A DNA stretch of 41,929 nt from Cercozoa sp. M6MM (taxonomy: Eukaryota; Endomyxa: Ascetosporea): assembly GCA_040357565.1 (NCBI GenBank), contig JBDODJ010000098.1. One strand, written 5' to 3'. Below, one piece after another: positions 21,374 to 33,379 of this stretch (position 1 is the stretch's first letter; the number at the start of each line of letters is the position of its first letter). The translations under genes were made by a program, and so were the position numbers. Under the pieces are notes generated by a model. The model was not told where the DNA came from. It searched no databases and worked only from the letters and a program-made list of their open reading frames with translations.

Positions 21374-23439
21374 ATGGAATGCACGGTCTGCGAGTCGCGG
21401 TCGAAATCATTCTGGTGTTCCAAATGTGCACGTTCTCACTTGCGCGGACATCTGGTATTTGTTGCGTCCATTCCTGAGGAGTGTTTGGAGGGAACAGCGT
21501 CATATTTTGCTGTTCTGTGGCAGAGACAAGTCACGCAGGCCGAGGAAGAGCACGACCGTGCGCGTACACTGTCATAGCATGTGTGTCTCAATCAGCATTG
21601 TTGGCTCGGTTGGCTTGCAGGCACTTCGTTCGAGTACTGTTTGCGAAACGCGAATCAAATCGATCGAGGTGAGCGCTTTTGCTTCTGAGCGATTGATTCG
21701 AACCGTGCTAAAACTTGCACAGAGCGCTTCCTGGGTCCAGTGTCGACTGTTGAACAAATGAGGTACTCGATTTGTCCTAATCCTAATGGGGTATGTTCTG
21801 GTGACATCTACCGCGCGCACAGGCAAAGAATACGAACGCTGCGACAACGAGTGGATCAACACAAGCAAGAGATTGCCCAGGACAGGCTCAAGTTGAATCA
21901 GCGAAAGCAGCGTACGCAGGCTCGACTGGAGGGCCTGACACACCTGCGTGAGGTGGCACAAATCAAACGTAGTCTCGCTTTTGTCGCTTTCATTTATTGC
22001 TTTATCTAAAGTGTGACTGTGATCACGGTCAGTGTGCGAGAGCGAAGAGTTAAATGCCGAGCGAAAGCACAGCGAGCAAAGGAAGAAACAGATCGTGCGG
22101 GAGCTTGAGGTTGCACGAGGTGTCTGGACCAAGCGACTGCTGGCACTTGATGTGGTACCCCTCTGTCGTGTATTCTTGTATGTGTGTGTGTGTGTGTCTG
22201 TTTATGGCTTTGCTTTGCATGGGATACAGTTGCACCAGTCGTCACGTGCGCACAGTCACTGGCGCGTCATGGGCGCCTGGCTGCTGCCTACTTGGTTCCA
22301 AAGCGATGCCGATTGGTACCCTGTGTATTCACTGTATTATATATATCTACATGTACGCATATATATATATATAAATATATATATATATACGATTGCATGT
22401 AGGCACACGAGAGGGGCAGTATCTGCAGCTGCAGTTGGTGTGTTTTCTTTGCTTTGGGCTGTTGTAGCTTACACGCACGTGTGTAGGTGCGGCGATGCAG
22501 CATCTAGATCACCTGGTATTTGTTGCTTCCCCCTCGCCCCTTTACGTTATGTTGAATCGACATGTATTGCACAGGTCTGGATCACGTCGTATAGGTTGAC
22601 AACGTTGTACCCACGATATCAAGTGCGTCGTGAACAGCTTGGGTAGACACTACTTTGTATCCTTTTTTGGATTGTGTGCATGTTGCTAGGATGGTTGTGC
22701 AGGCTGTACACCTGGGATATTCCGCAATCAGAGCAGCGACAGGTAGTCCCTGTGTCCGTTAGTCTGTGTGTTTATTTCCCTTGCAACGGCAGGTGCTGCG
22801 ACAGGTGCAACGAGTGCGACTGAATCTGCGCGACTTGTATCCGTCCTGTTTTGCCAATACCAGGCTGTGTTACTGAGTGACTCTTGTGTCTTACAGGTAC
22901 GCCAGACTGACTCTGCGTTACCCTCGGGATCAGTGCACTGCCGAGGCTTTGCTTCGACTGTTTCAGTGAGTTTTACCACTTTCTTTTTCCTCTTTGGTTG
23001 TACACATTGTCAAATGAGCAGAATTGTTTCAAAAAGTCGCGTGTCGCCGACGATTCCCTTCGTCCCACGCACCTACTCGTACCCCAGTTGTTTCTGTCGT
23101 CCTGCCTTCCTCTCTTGTGTATTGTTGTACCACAGTCCGCGTAGGCCGACACGCAAGTCGTTTTTGCAGCAACGCGAGCTGCAGGGCTCGACGATCCTGC
23201 TGACACTGTCAAATCACGCGCATGCCGCCACCAGCACTGTGCCGCACCGCACGCGCACTCGCTTTCTGAGTATCGACGGTGACACGAGGATTGGTCGTGC
23301 CAACGCTTGCCACAGTGACGGTGCATGTGCTACTGATGACTTTGACACCGACACCGACAGCGACCTCAGTCAAGAGATTGACGATGCGCCCAAACACGAC
23401 ATTGATATCGAGGACAACTGGGAGATTGTTGATATGTAA
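21374..23439 (+). CDS. Zinc-ribbon/coiled-coil protein, tentative Atg14 (Barkor)-like, 12 exons
   Basis: Atg14 links the class III PI3-kinase Vps34 to autophagosome initiation. Exons: 21374-21454, 21524-21563, 21621-21668, 21723-21762, 21823-21968, 22033-22151, 22575-22642, 22703-22742, 22793-22836, 22897-22965, 23022-23078, 23136-23439; 352 codons in phase (351 aa). Features that fit Atg14: an N-terminal pair of CxxC knuckles (MECTVCESRSKSFWCSKC), a long coiled coil at about 60-170 (LRQRVDQHKQEIAQDRLKL, ERKHSEQRKKQIVRELE), and an acidic C-terminus ending EDNWEIVDM, much like the DWENL ending of animal Atg14. The part between the coil and the tail (YARLTLRYPRDQ, LQGSTILLTLSNHAH) does not show clear Atg14 blocks, so UVRAG-like or unrelated zinc/coiled-coil proteins remain possible. 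Confidence 0.6.
22336..22390. repeat. TA-rich microsatellite in an intron
   Basis: TATATA runs with short interruptions lie in the unusually long (423 nt) intron between the exons at 22033-22151 and 22575-22642. Confidence 0.85.
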
Positions 23440-23733
23440 CTGTGACGCATACGAAACGTCGCGTAACCACCGCACGAAACGTTACAGTGTGAATTGTCCC
23501 AGAGGGTATGCCCCGGATTAACGGGGCGTTTTGCAAAATACAACCGTTAGGCGTTGTGGGCTTCCCTAAGTTTCCATGGTGTCTGGTATGTTTAGGTTTT
23601 CACTTTTTTGACGATAGGGAATTTCCCATAAAAGACCACAGAAAAAGCGCCCCGCCAATCCGGACATACCCCAGTCCTAGATATCGTATCAATGTCAAAA
23701 ACCGCATTTCATGCACGGCAACGGACCCTTTAG

Positions 23734-26427
23734 TCACATGTACTGCGTGCGAGCGTCGTCCAGCATGCACGATATGGTGACAGGTAGTTCATTCTGTGGT
23801 CGCGCTGCCTGCCGTGAGCCTCCGTCGATTCGAACGTACACGGGCAGTCGAAACGTCGTCTCAAAGCACGGAAAACCGCGCGTGCGCCGCGCCGCGGTGA
23901 GTTTCACGTCGATGGAGGCCACTGTCTCAAATGTACCATCCGCCTGCAGGGCGCCTGCTTCACGAGCGGCGTGCCACCAGTGTTTCTACAGTACCACGAT
24001 TCAAATTGATTGTCACATCAAAAGTCAAAAGCAAAAAACTACCGCCTCAACGACAACGAAGGCAGTAGCTGTAAGACCCGGTGAGACATACTGCAGTGTA
24101 TCACTTTGTCCCAACGTCGCATGCGGGTCGCTTCTCGACACAACGCGCTGCAGGAACAGTCGGTAGGCATTCGCTGAGTTGCATGCACATGGTTGAAAGC
24201 AGAGCAAACACCGTACCGCCGTAGTTGGCTGAAGCTTGATGTGAACGAAGCGACTGTCCAGTTCGCGCGACAGTCGGAATTCAAACTTCTGAACAGTAAG
24301 TTTAAGTTAGTATGGTAGTTGCCATTTTGTCATTTCATAGCAGGAAAGAAAAGGAAGCACGACTTACAGAACGAAATTGACTCGTGTTCGTAATGCACAA
24401 CTTTAACACATATTTTCCTCGTGGTTGGTTGGTGTCACTGTCGTAGAGACCACCGGAAGTCGACAGTCCACTCATGTCGAGGAAGGGAACCACTTCCGAG
24501 GACTCCGGATCCTTGGCCTGCATGAATTGAATCCACTGCTCACCTTTGTTTGTGGTCTCAAAGCGTCGCAATGCACCAAGCACTGTGTAAGGCATCTTAA
24601 AGGCTCCTTTAGGGATGTTTCGAAGTATTTTTTTTGGGATCTGAAATAAAATTTAGAGATCGCGTTTTCTAAACTGTGGAAAAAGACAGTAGGTTTTTAA
24701 TACCGGTATTGTAGAGTGAGGGTGTGGGATTGGAACGTGTTGGAACGTGTGCTCCATTGGTTGGTTGGCATCACCTCTTGACTTAGAGGCGGGACCCTCG
24801 CCCTTTTGGAGGTACAGCTTCAAGTCATGTTCCTTCGTGGTCTTGAGGCGGAGCTTCTGCAGGTCGAACGTCGTTTCGAGCATAGCTATCTTGCGAAGGA
24901 AGCGTTTCAGTTCCCTTGGTCTGTGGAGAAGGAGCACATTCTCAGCAAATGCAGTGACCTTGTCGAAGGGCGCCGAAACTCTGGCGGCTGACCTATATCG
25001 CGTGAACATCGTTACAACCAACCGAACATGAAAGTAAGTTTACTTACTTCCCAATTCGCTCCTCAGAGTAAAAGATCTGTGCCAGCCGGCAAAGCAGCTC
25101 GACGAACTCTGCAAAGTCTAGGTCGTAGGCGTGCCTGCAAAAAAAGAAAGATACCGCGATTGAGAGGGGAAACTGAAGCGGTAATTTAGGGAACAACAGG
25201 CGGGTGGGTAAAGGGAAGGAGGTAATTTTATCAAGAAGTTTACGTATCAGCATGCAAACCGCGGTTACACTGCACTAGCAACCAGTTTAAACTCAAGTTT
25301 GCGATCGAAAATGCCTAGTAATCTGAACATACCTCGCGAAACAAAACAGCGATTTCGAACTTCCTCACGTAGCCCCATGGGAGAGGATGCGCCTGAGTGC
25401 GCTTCGTAGCAGACGTGCTTGCCTTTTGTTTGATGTCGTGCTCATTCAAAATTGCCTCAAACTCTTCCCTACCCTCGGTTGTGCCTCGCGTGTGAGGCGA
25501 TTTCAAAAGTACTGCTCCTTCGCCAACGAAATTGAAGTGTCGAGCAAGCGCGTAAAACTCGTTTAAAGACATTGTAGAGGAAGCTCTTTTAATGGACTGT
25601 GCACAAATATTGCAATTTAGGTTGCTATTCCCACAAACTACAAAACTGGTGGCATTTTCCGGTACCTCAAAACTGTCGCTGTTCTCCGGGGATACTTCGT
25701 GCGACAGCTGGACCTCTGGATCTTCTCGCACGCTAAAGGCTAGATACAGTAGCACACAACTAAATCCATCACAACACTGTTTCGGGTGAAATTGCAGCTC
25801 AGTATCGAGATTTGGTGTAAATACCCGCGAACAGGTCCACGAGTGGTCCAGGGTATCGGCGTGTCACATGAAGTTCGCTGTTGCTGGAACCGTCAAGGAA
25901 CTGCGTCAGTTCAAATGACGTGGACACTCTGAACTGTCTGCGTTCGATGCTTCCTTCTCTTTCGTATGCATGAGATTGATCCCTTATGCGATTACAGAAG
26001 GAAATGAAAGTCTTTGTGTTTTCGCGGCGAAGAGCGTGTTCGTCGCTGGAAAGAACATTCTGTCCACGTGACACGGCAAACTTCAGGTCGAAACAGTCAG
26101 TTGGAGATAGAACACGACTCATACAAGAAGCTGGCGTGCGCTGAAAGCGTGCGGGCTCACAGCGCGAGCGCTGTTCTTGGCAGAAAATAGTCGATTTATC
26201 ACGATGCAACGCTGTCGTTGCTGCACTTTTGGTGTCTGAGTCGCTTTCCCTGTCGACTTCATTGCATGTTTCTTTTCGACAGTTGTTTTCACTTTCTTCT
26301 TTCTGTTCAGTGGCAACTCGGTCACGTGCTCACCCGTTTTCGAGTCTTTCTTGACTTTCAACGGACGGGGAGTTCTTAGACACGCAGGCGAGCTTGTCAC
26401 TTCGAAAAAGCTCAGTGGTTTGTCCAT
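23734..26427 (-). CDS. Protein with EF-hand-like helices and a C-terminal Ig-like (MSP/ASH-type) domain, 9 exons
   Basis: Exons: 26427-26203, 26170-25825, 25739-25333, 25314-25283, 25134-25048, 24992-24704, 24640-24368, 24288-24043, 23985-23734; 719 codons (718 aa). The N-terminus is basic and disordered. The middle has MSLNEFYALARHFNF and, across three exons, AFSIANLSLNW plus HAYDLDFAEFVELLCRLA, the calmodulin-like 'DFxEFxELL' pattern without a full calcium loop. The C-terminal 250 residues are beta-rich with phrases seen in MSP/HYDIN-type domains (GKYVLKLCITNTSQF, LQYVSPGLTATAFVVVEA, FRLPVYVRIDGG). Such domains are common in centriolar and ciliary proteins; with IFT74 in the window, a ciliary role is a fair guess but not shown. 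The stretch 24174-24216 is read as coding because it keeps the frame. Confidence 0.62.
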
Positions 26428-26857
26428 CCTCCAACCGGGGTCTAACTACTGTCAGTTGAGCGTCACCTTCAAAGCATACATTTAAGATAGCACAAGTATC
26501 ATAGCATCGCTCTTACTGGGAGCTTTTTCGACAGTGATCAGGCGACATCAATGCACCAAGAAACGCTTTGTTCGCGTTCAGGCTGACGCGAATTGAAAAC
26601 TGAATGAACTGATTCCGTCAATGAAGTTACGAATGTCATACAGTACGACCAGCGATGTGTATGACACAGCAGCTTCGAGGATTGGCCAATTGCGGGTCAA
26701 TCCTTTACATTTTCTACTTCCATACTGACGGTCGACTCGAGAACTCCCGCCGACACACTTAGTTGAAAGAGTGCACTGCACTCCAATCAGACGGACGCTT
26801 CGACATTGAGAGTTGTTGCCTTTGCCGTTGTTGACAGCGTTTTGCGGCTGCAGCTGC
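26428..26857. other. Intergenic between two minus genes
   Basis: 430 bp that must hold the 3' end of the PH-RhoGAP gene and the promoter of the Ig-like gene. A 67-codon minus frame at 26578-26781 is not convincing. Confidence 0.5.
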
Positions 26858-29840
26858 TCAACGAGAACGACGTGTACTGTAGGCCATGTGCCCCTTGTAA
26901 AGTTGTTTACCTAATCGCGCGCTTGGGGACAGTTGTCGCCTTCTGTCGCGCTGCACAAGGGTCGTGTTCATCAATTTTGAGCTTCTCTCGGCCTCGGAAG
27001 TGGGTGCAGTGAAGATCCGCAAGCGAGGCCGCTGCCAATGCGGTGCTGTCGTTTCTCCTCGCTTTGGAGACTGATTCTTTCTTCTTTGGTTTGCAGAGTG
27101 CGTCATCGAAGAGCTCGACGTCGAAGAGCTTGACGTATCGACAGTGGATTCCGTGAGGTCGGATTCAACACTTGCTTGTGTGTGCGTGGGGGCTCTCGCC
27201 GTTTTCACGGCAGCGATTGCCTTAGTCGCAGCCAATGTGTTGGCTTCACACTCACCGAGTCGCGCCCGGAGCACCTCGATTTGCAACAGCAGCTCAGCCT
27301 TTGACCTTGCTATCTCGCCGTGAAGAATCTCCCCGAGAGACTGCAGTTCTTCGTCAAATTTGTCTCTAATTTCCTGGCGTACCCTCGACAAATCGAGCCG
27401 AGGTACAATGTCGCGATCAATGTGTTCATCTTTTGATTCAAGCTCGACGGCAGGAAGCGGAACAGTCTTCTGCAGCTGCATCATTGCATCCATCTGGTCA
27501 GTTTCAGTTTCAGCTTCGGCTTGTAAGGGTCTGGCATCCAGAAGTTCATGAGCTTGCTCAACTTTTGGTACATCCTCGATAGGCAAAGTCTCTGCCACAA
27601 CTCGCATGTGGAAGTCTTTGTCAGGTTCTTCGTTGAGGTCTTGAGAAGAGCGTCGACTTGGACTCTCCGAGGTTTCGGGAATCGGTTCTGTCACACTGCT
27701 TTTTACGCTGCTGCGAACGCTGCGATGACTACGCTTGCTAGCAGAGCCTGACTCGAAGTTGCGAACCCACTGCAATGACTTGGAGTCGACAGTTTGGGTG
27801 GTGTTTGCTTGAGCCGGAGCGACGTCTGTTTGAAAGACATTGTCCGTCGCTATTGTTGGAATGTCATCTAGTGGGTGCAATGCTACACTCACTGTCTCTC
27901 TCTCCTCCAAACTTTCGTCCAGACATGGCCTGTCGAGAGACGCATGTGACGTATCTTCGACACTGCTCGTCAGACTGACAGGCACTGTCTCTTCCGTATG
28001 GGACCTATCGGTCAGCATGAAAGTTGGAGAGTGGACCAAGTCGTGCAGAGTCTGTCACAAAGAGGTATAATTTAGAACAGCTTCTGTGGGGAAGATACTT
28101 AAAGCGTAGTGAGTGTACATCTTCGAATTGCGAGCCGGGCCTTCTCTTATGCGGTAGTGTCATTGATCTCGTCACCGAGAAGCGGTGCAACGAGTGAATG
28201 GACTGCCGCCACGAGTCCTGGTTCATCGATATTCGGTTGACCACGCCCGCATACGCCTAAACCAAACATCGTTTTATCTAACCAAAGAAAGTGATACGAA
28301 CTGGCAAATTAAAGGCAGGTACCTGATCACTGGCGATAAGGAGGGCATTTCGTGCTCGATCAGAGTCGTCTTCAAGACGAAGAATCGATTGAATTGCATC
28401 AGTCGGTTCTCTCGACTGAGGAACTCCTAACAAAGCAGCGTACGCGCAAAGTTGTGACAACAGCGCCTTCAGCATGTTCTCCGTCGGTTCAGACCACCGC
28501 ATGGGAGGGGGTGCGTCCTCGGAGATTTTGCTTGCCTCCACGAGCATCTCGTGGTAGACCTGCGCGTTTCCCGCCCCGACAGCGAGTGCGTGGACGACCG
28601 TGAGTCCTAAAGAGTTTTGACTCAGCGCCGGTTGAACTCGCAAAAGGATGGCGGCACGCACTACTAGCCTGCGATTGGCGGGAGGCACACGTGAGAGCAG
28701 CGCGCGAAATTGCCGCAGATCGTCAAAGCTCGGGTTCAACTCGTCTTTCCGTGAGTCCGCAATCACGTCAATTCTCACGTTTTCGGCATACGCCTCCACA
28801 TTTCCGACAGCTGGTAGATTGAGAAAGTGTCCCGACAGTGAAGCCGTTAAAACACTCTCAGGCATCAGACGAAGAAGCTGACACATTGACCGCAGCATGA
28901 AATGAAGCTCACTGAAAGTGCCGTCGCGGTCCAACGATTCAGTTGTCGTTTTGAAGAACTTCCGCACGGTCTGGGGCACTTTTAATGCCTCCTTGCGGAC
29001 CTGCAGCCATTCGCCGACCGCTATGCTTTCTGCGAGTCCCGACGGGTCTCGAACCATCATAGCGTCTCGCACGAGAATGCGAGAGAGCAAGTTCGTTTCG
29101 TGATCGTCCTCAAGCGAATTCGTCAAATCACGCGGTTGCAGACGCACTGCGTGTGCACCACTCATCTCGGAAAGCGCGTCACAGAGTGCTTCGGTCGGAA
29201 GCACGAGGTGCGGTGGACACGGGATTGAGTGCAGTGCGCATATGGAGCGGTCACGCTGCTCGTGCGACGATTCTTGTGATTCTGGAAACAGCGCCGACGC
29301 AATGTGGAAAATGGCACGCCGCCAAGCAACAAAATCGAACCTTGTTGCGGCGCGAAGACACACTGTTTTTGTCCTGGCTCCGTCGAAGCTGTTGCTCGGG
29401 TTCTTGCCAAAGTCGAGTGATATCTTCAGTGTCAATTCAAACTTTGCTTTGCGCACTGTCGGAGGCTCAATCATGGCACGCAAATCGATCGACTTCACCG
29501 GCTTGGCTCCACGGTCGCACTGTTGAGGGAAGGGACCTGGAAGATCGCGAAAGCCACGCAACATGTCGCAGTCGGCTCCACACGTGAACTCAGACAGTGG
29601 CTGCACGTCGCTGACATGTGCTTCGTTTCGCAAAAGCTTCCATGTCGCAGAGCTAGCGCATTTGCAGTCGCATTGGTAATAGCACAGCTTTGTGCCGAGA
29701 AGTTCGAACAATCGAGCATGCCATCGAGAGCCTGGTTTAAAAAAACACACACCTTGGTATCTTCCAGAGAAGTCTACATCCCGTTAGCGAGACCTACGTA
29801 TTAGCAGCGAGCTGCTTGATTTCCACAAAACCCCGCGCAT
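26858..29840 (-). CDS. PH domain plus degenerate RhoGAP-like domain protein, 4 exons
   Basis: Exons: 29840-29798, 29731-28323, 28256-28119, 28051-26858; 928 codons in phase (927 aa). A PH domain opens at residue 2 (GVLWKSSSSLL, then SRWHARLFELLGTKLCYY) and closes with the usual Trp-containing helix (DFVAWRRAIFHIASALF). A helical region at about 245-400 follows RhoGAP order: VPQTVRKFFKTT, LRLMPESVLTASL (the LPEPLLT helix) and LRQFRALLSRVPPANRRLVV. The EGIFR segment that carries the catalytic arginine is replaced by a DRDGTFSE-like stretch, so GAP activity is doubtful. The last 400 residues are disordered, Ser/Thr-rich and acidic, then a coiled coil (about VRQEIRDKFDEELQSL) and a basic end. It probably binds membranes or small GTPases without catalysis. 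Only three introns, unlike its neighbours. Confidence 0.65.
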
Positions 29841-30520
29841 TGCTACTAGGTGCAGAATCGGGGACTACGCCGTCAAGGCGCTCTCACGCAAGGTCTCGCT
29901 TCCAGAAACGCTAACATCGACCAATGCAAAAACGCGAGAAAGCCCGGAGACGGATCAGTGCCCATATGAATACTACTGTAGATGCCGTTAGTTTAAAGCG
30001 CGCCGAAAGCAACTACAGTTCATGTTTTACTAATTATTTTTCTCAAACACAAAAGGAAACCAGAAACCGTGATCGAAAACACTACTCGGCCAAAAAAAAA
30101 AAAAAAGCGCGTGCCCTTGCCTTTTTTCCAACGTATCTTCTTGTGATTCCCACTCTACTGTACATATTTAGGTACGATAGTTGTTAAAGCACTCGCTGTC
30201 ATGTGCACAGCGGCCGCAGCGCGAACTGCTCGCTGTGCTGCTTTGTGAAAAACGCAGCCGATGATGCCCATGTGTGTGCACTGTTGAATGGGCAACATTG
30301 TTGCGAGTAAACTCGCTTGAAACGTGTTGTTTTGTGTTGTTTTGCGCACGTGATGCACTTTGCCGTTTTTGCTTTTTGTCCTTTTACCCGTTTGTTTTTG
30401 TGCTTTTGTGCTGACTGGTCTGTGAAGGGACGTTTTGCCTTGTGTGTGCAGTTTGCCTCCAAGTCAGCAGCTGTAGCTCGACTTCTTCTTGACGACACAA
30501 AGACACACACATACACAAGC
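29841..30520. other. Divergent promoter region, 680 bp
   Basis: Lies between the PH-RhoGAP gene (-) and the EF-hand/alanine gene (+). It contains a run of 14 A (about 30092-30105) and T-rich stretches with TTTTG units just upstream of 30470, perhaps a 5' leader. No TATA box or coding frame is clear. Confidence 0.5.
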
Positions 30521-32770
30521 ATGGCTCTCGAACTCCACGCTGACAACCGCGCCAAGTGGGACGAGATCGTGGCGCTCAACTACCAGGGCCAGGCCACGTG
30601 GTTCCTCAATGCCTTCTGGCAGGACGGCATGCGCGAGAAGGCCGAGGAGATCTGGAACTACATGCAGAAGTTCACGGAGATCGACGACGCCGGCGAGGAC
30701 GGCAACGAGCTCGACGAGTTCGAGGCGCACCGCTTCCTCGAGACAACGGATGGCGCTCTCACGGTGCTGGCGCTGCGTCAGAAGCTGCGTGATGTCGACC
30801 TCGACTTCAACGGCAAGATGGCGCTCATGGAGTTCCTCGTCTTCAACTACGACAAGAACATCAACGAGCTCATCACGGCGCCGCAGTCGGACAACAAGGA
30901 GCAGATCGAGGAGGCGCAGCGTCTGTACTCTTCTCTCTCTCTCCCTCTGTGTAATAGCTTTACCCTCCCTCCCTCCCAGGGTGAGCGGTGCCAACGAGGC
31001 CCTGCTGGAGGCGCAGAAGGCCGCCAAGCGTGCTATGCAGGCCGAGATGAAGGCCGTCGAGGAGGCCAAGGCTGCCAAGCAGGCTGCCGCCGCTGCCAAG
31101 GTATCTATTTTTCTCATTTTTAATATTTCTTTTGTTAATTTAATTTTATTTATCTTATTTATCTTTAGTTTTCTTTAAGTTTAAATTTAATATATTGAGA
31201 TATTGCTCTATTTTGTTTGCCTAGGATGCCGCCGACGAGGCCGCCGCCAAGAAGGAGGTCGCCGAGCAGTCGGCTGCCGCTGCCAAGGTATACTGTTCTT
31301 TCTATCTCTATATAGCTTATTTATTTATTTTTATGTTTATTTATTATCGGTTGTATGTATAGGCCGCCGCCGATGAGGCCGCAGCCGACGCCGCGAGTGC
31401 CGCGGAGGCCGAGCAGAAGGCCAAGTCGGAGGCACAGGCCGCCGCCGAGGCCGAGGCGCAGGCCAAGTCGGACGCGGCAGCTGCCAAGTCGGCCGCCGAC
31501 GAGGCTGCTGCTTCGGCGGCCGTTGCTGACGAGAAGAAGGGTCTCGCCCAGGCCAAGGTGGGTCTCCTGTAGCCTACATATATTTACCACATATTTACTG
31601 TACACATGTGCTGTGCATTAGTACTGTACATTAGTACATTGGAACATGTGTGAGTAGGAGGACGAGGCCGCCGCCGTGGCAGCCGAGGTGAAGGCCGCCG
31701 TGGACGCACTCAAGGCCGAGGAGGACGCCTACAACGGCAAGATCGCCGAGCTGTCGGCCAAGAAGGAGGACCAGTCCATCGGCATCGTGACGCGCAACCG
31801 CGCCGCCGCCGAGCTGGCGCAGCTCGAGAGCGAGGACCCGCTTCCGCTGCGTCGCGCCAAGATCACGCAGGAGTCGGCCCTCAAGCGTCAGCAGAAGGTC
31901 GTCAACGCGCTGGCCAAGGTAGGTCCTTCCTTACCTTCTACCCCTCCTATCCCTACCCCCTTGACCCCCCTTGACCCCAGGTCACGGAGGAAGCCAAGGC
32001 TGCCGCCGACGCCGCCGCTGCCGATGCCGCCGAGGCCAAGTCGACGGCCGACGCTGCCGAGGCGAGTGCTGCCGATGCTGAGCAGAAGCGTGTGGCTTCC
32101 GATGCCGCTGCTGGTAGGCCCTACCTCCTCCTACCCTACCTACCTACCTACCCTGTCCTACATGTAGTCGACGCCGAGGAGAAGCGTGTGGCTGCTGAGG
32201 CTTCGGCTGCTGCCGCCGACCAGAAGGGTACCCTTGATCACTGTGCTTGCTCATGGTGTGTATGGGTTGGTATGCCTTGATCATTGTGTGTATGCACAGC
32301 CAAGGAGGCCCACGGCAAGGCCATGGAGGCCGCTGCTGCCAAGGCTGCCGCCGACCAGGCCGCGCACGAGGCCGAGCAGGCTGCCCTGCACGCCGAGGAG
32401 GAGGCCAAGAAGGCCGCCGCCGCTGCTGCTGATGCCCAGCAGGTATACACACCTACATATATCTGTCTATATATGCATCTGGTTGCTCCTGTGTCCAGGC
32501 CGAGGCTGACGCCGAAGCCAAGGTCGCCGAGGCCGAGGCTTACCTCGACGAGGTCAAGTCGCAGGACGGCACCTGCTCGGGCGCCATCTGGCTCATGATT
32601 CGCTCCATGGAAGAGAGCGCCAAGTTCCTGGTACAGCGCTTCTTTCCCTCTGACTGCCCCCCCCCCCCCCTAACCCTCTTGTTTTATGCCTTCGTGTTTC
32701 TCTGTAGCCGTCGTCCAAGGCCGCTGCCATGCGCGAGAAGGCCGCCAAGATGAAGGCTGAGCTGAAGTAA
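30521..32770 (+). CDS. EF-hand protein with a long alanine-rich coiled coil, 10 exons
   Basis: Exons: 30521-30924, 30980-31100, 31225-31287, 31363-31557, 31658-31918, 31981-32113, 32168-32227, 32300-32442, 32499-32630, 32708-32770; 525 codons (524 aa). The N-terminal 135 residues are a compact domain (MALELHADNRAKWDEIVA, WFLNAFWQDGMREKAEEIW) with one canonical calcium loop (DLDFNGKMALME, D1-D3-N5-E12) and a degenerate second one (DDAGEDGNELDE). I recall related domains in several protists but cannot give a firm name. From about 150 to 450 the chain is Ala/Lys/Glu with little else (AAADEAAADAASAAEAEQ), a long single helix or coiled coil. A short conserved-looking segment (CSGAIWLMIRSMEESAKFL) precedes a basic tail. 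Codons nearly all end in C or G, a mark of high expression. A structural, calcium-tuned cytoskeletal role is inference. Confidence 0.8.
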
Positions 32771-32983
32771 ACGAACGCTCACCAGTCCTCTCTAGCTATG
32801 GACGTTTCTGTAACAACTAAACTTTAAATCACAACAGAACCAGTCGGCCTTCAATCGAGTCGTTAACAGTTTCCGTTCAGTCAGAACTAGTGTCATGTAT
32901 GTAGGGCGGTCCTGCTGTGTTTCGACGCGCGGTGGCCATTCAAGTCCGGTTGCGGTTTTAGCTTACAGGCGTATGTGACGCTA
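32771..32983. other. 3' flank of the EF-hand/alanine gene
   Basis: Convergent 3' region. No standard polyadenylation hexamer stands out clearly, though AACTTTAAATC is A/T-rich just after the stop. Confidence 0.4.
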
Positions 32984-33379
32984 TCATGCAGCGAATGCTG
33001 TAGTAGTCAATTTAACAGAAGTAGATTTGGTACTATTCAGTTGCTGCACCCACCGGCCGGCGTGCACATTCAATAATAGTCCGCCGTCGCTGACTGATGC
33101 CTTAGCAGCTCTTTTATTTGATCGGAAGGTTTCCATCGTAATCCGACCTGTACAGTCCACATGTGTAGTACTCTCAATACGCTGATACGGCGTTCGATAT
33201 TTAAAGCGAGTGTACGGCACGTTGTGTCCGAACAACGGCGGGGACACAAGAGGTCGCGAGCTCTCCGACCGGGTGAGGAGAAGAAAAGCGCACGCAAGCA
33301 GCGCGAGCAACAGTGTGCGGTGCGCCAGTGCAGTCGTTTGTCCTGTCTTCGCGTCTTGTTTCGTTGTTCTCTCTGCCAA
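32984..33379 (-). CDS. Possible small secreted or membrane-anchored protein, single exon
   Basis: An unbroken frame of 131 codons starts with ATG at 33379. A short polar N-terminus is followed by a hydrophobic stretch (TLLLALLACAFLLLTR), like a signal peptide or type II anchor, and then a polar domain with PYTRFKYRTPYQRIE and two NxS/T-type sites. No family is recognised. It lies between the ends of two larger genes, so chance is possible, but the signal-like arrangement makes it worth listing. Confidence 0.35.
   Translation of the reverse strand: MAERTTKQDAKTGQTTALAHRTLLLALLACAFLLLTRSESSRPLVSPPLFGHNVPYTRFKYRTPYQRIESTTHVDCTGRITMETFRSNKRAAKASVSDGGLLLNVHAGRWVQQLNSTKSTSVKLTTTAFAA

Noticed and set aside
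30092-30105. A run of 14 A as the tail of a retroposed copy
   Set aside because: There is no coding or SINE-like body before it and no target-site duplication, so it is just a homopolymer in a promoter region.
30464-31117. A 217-codon minus frame opposite the EF-hand/alanine gene
   Set aside because: It is a mirror of C/G-ending codons in the real gene (Leu/Ala/Arg-rich, no independent start region).
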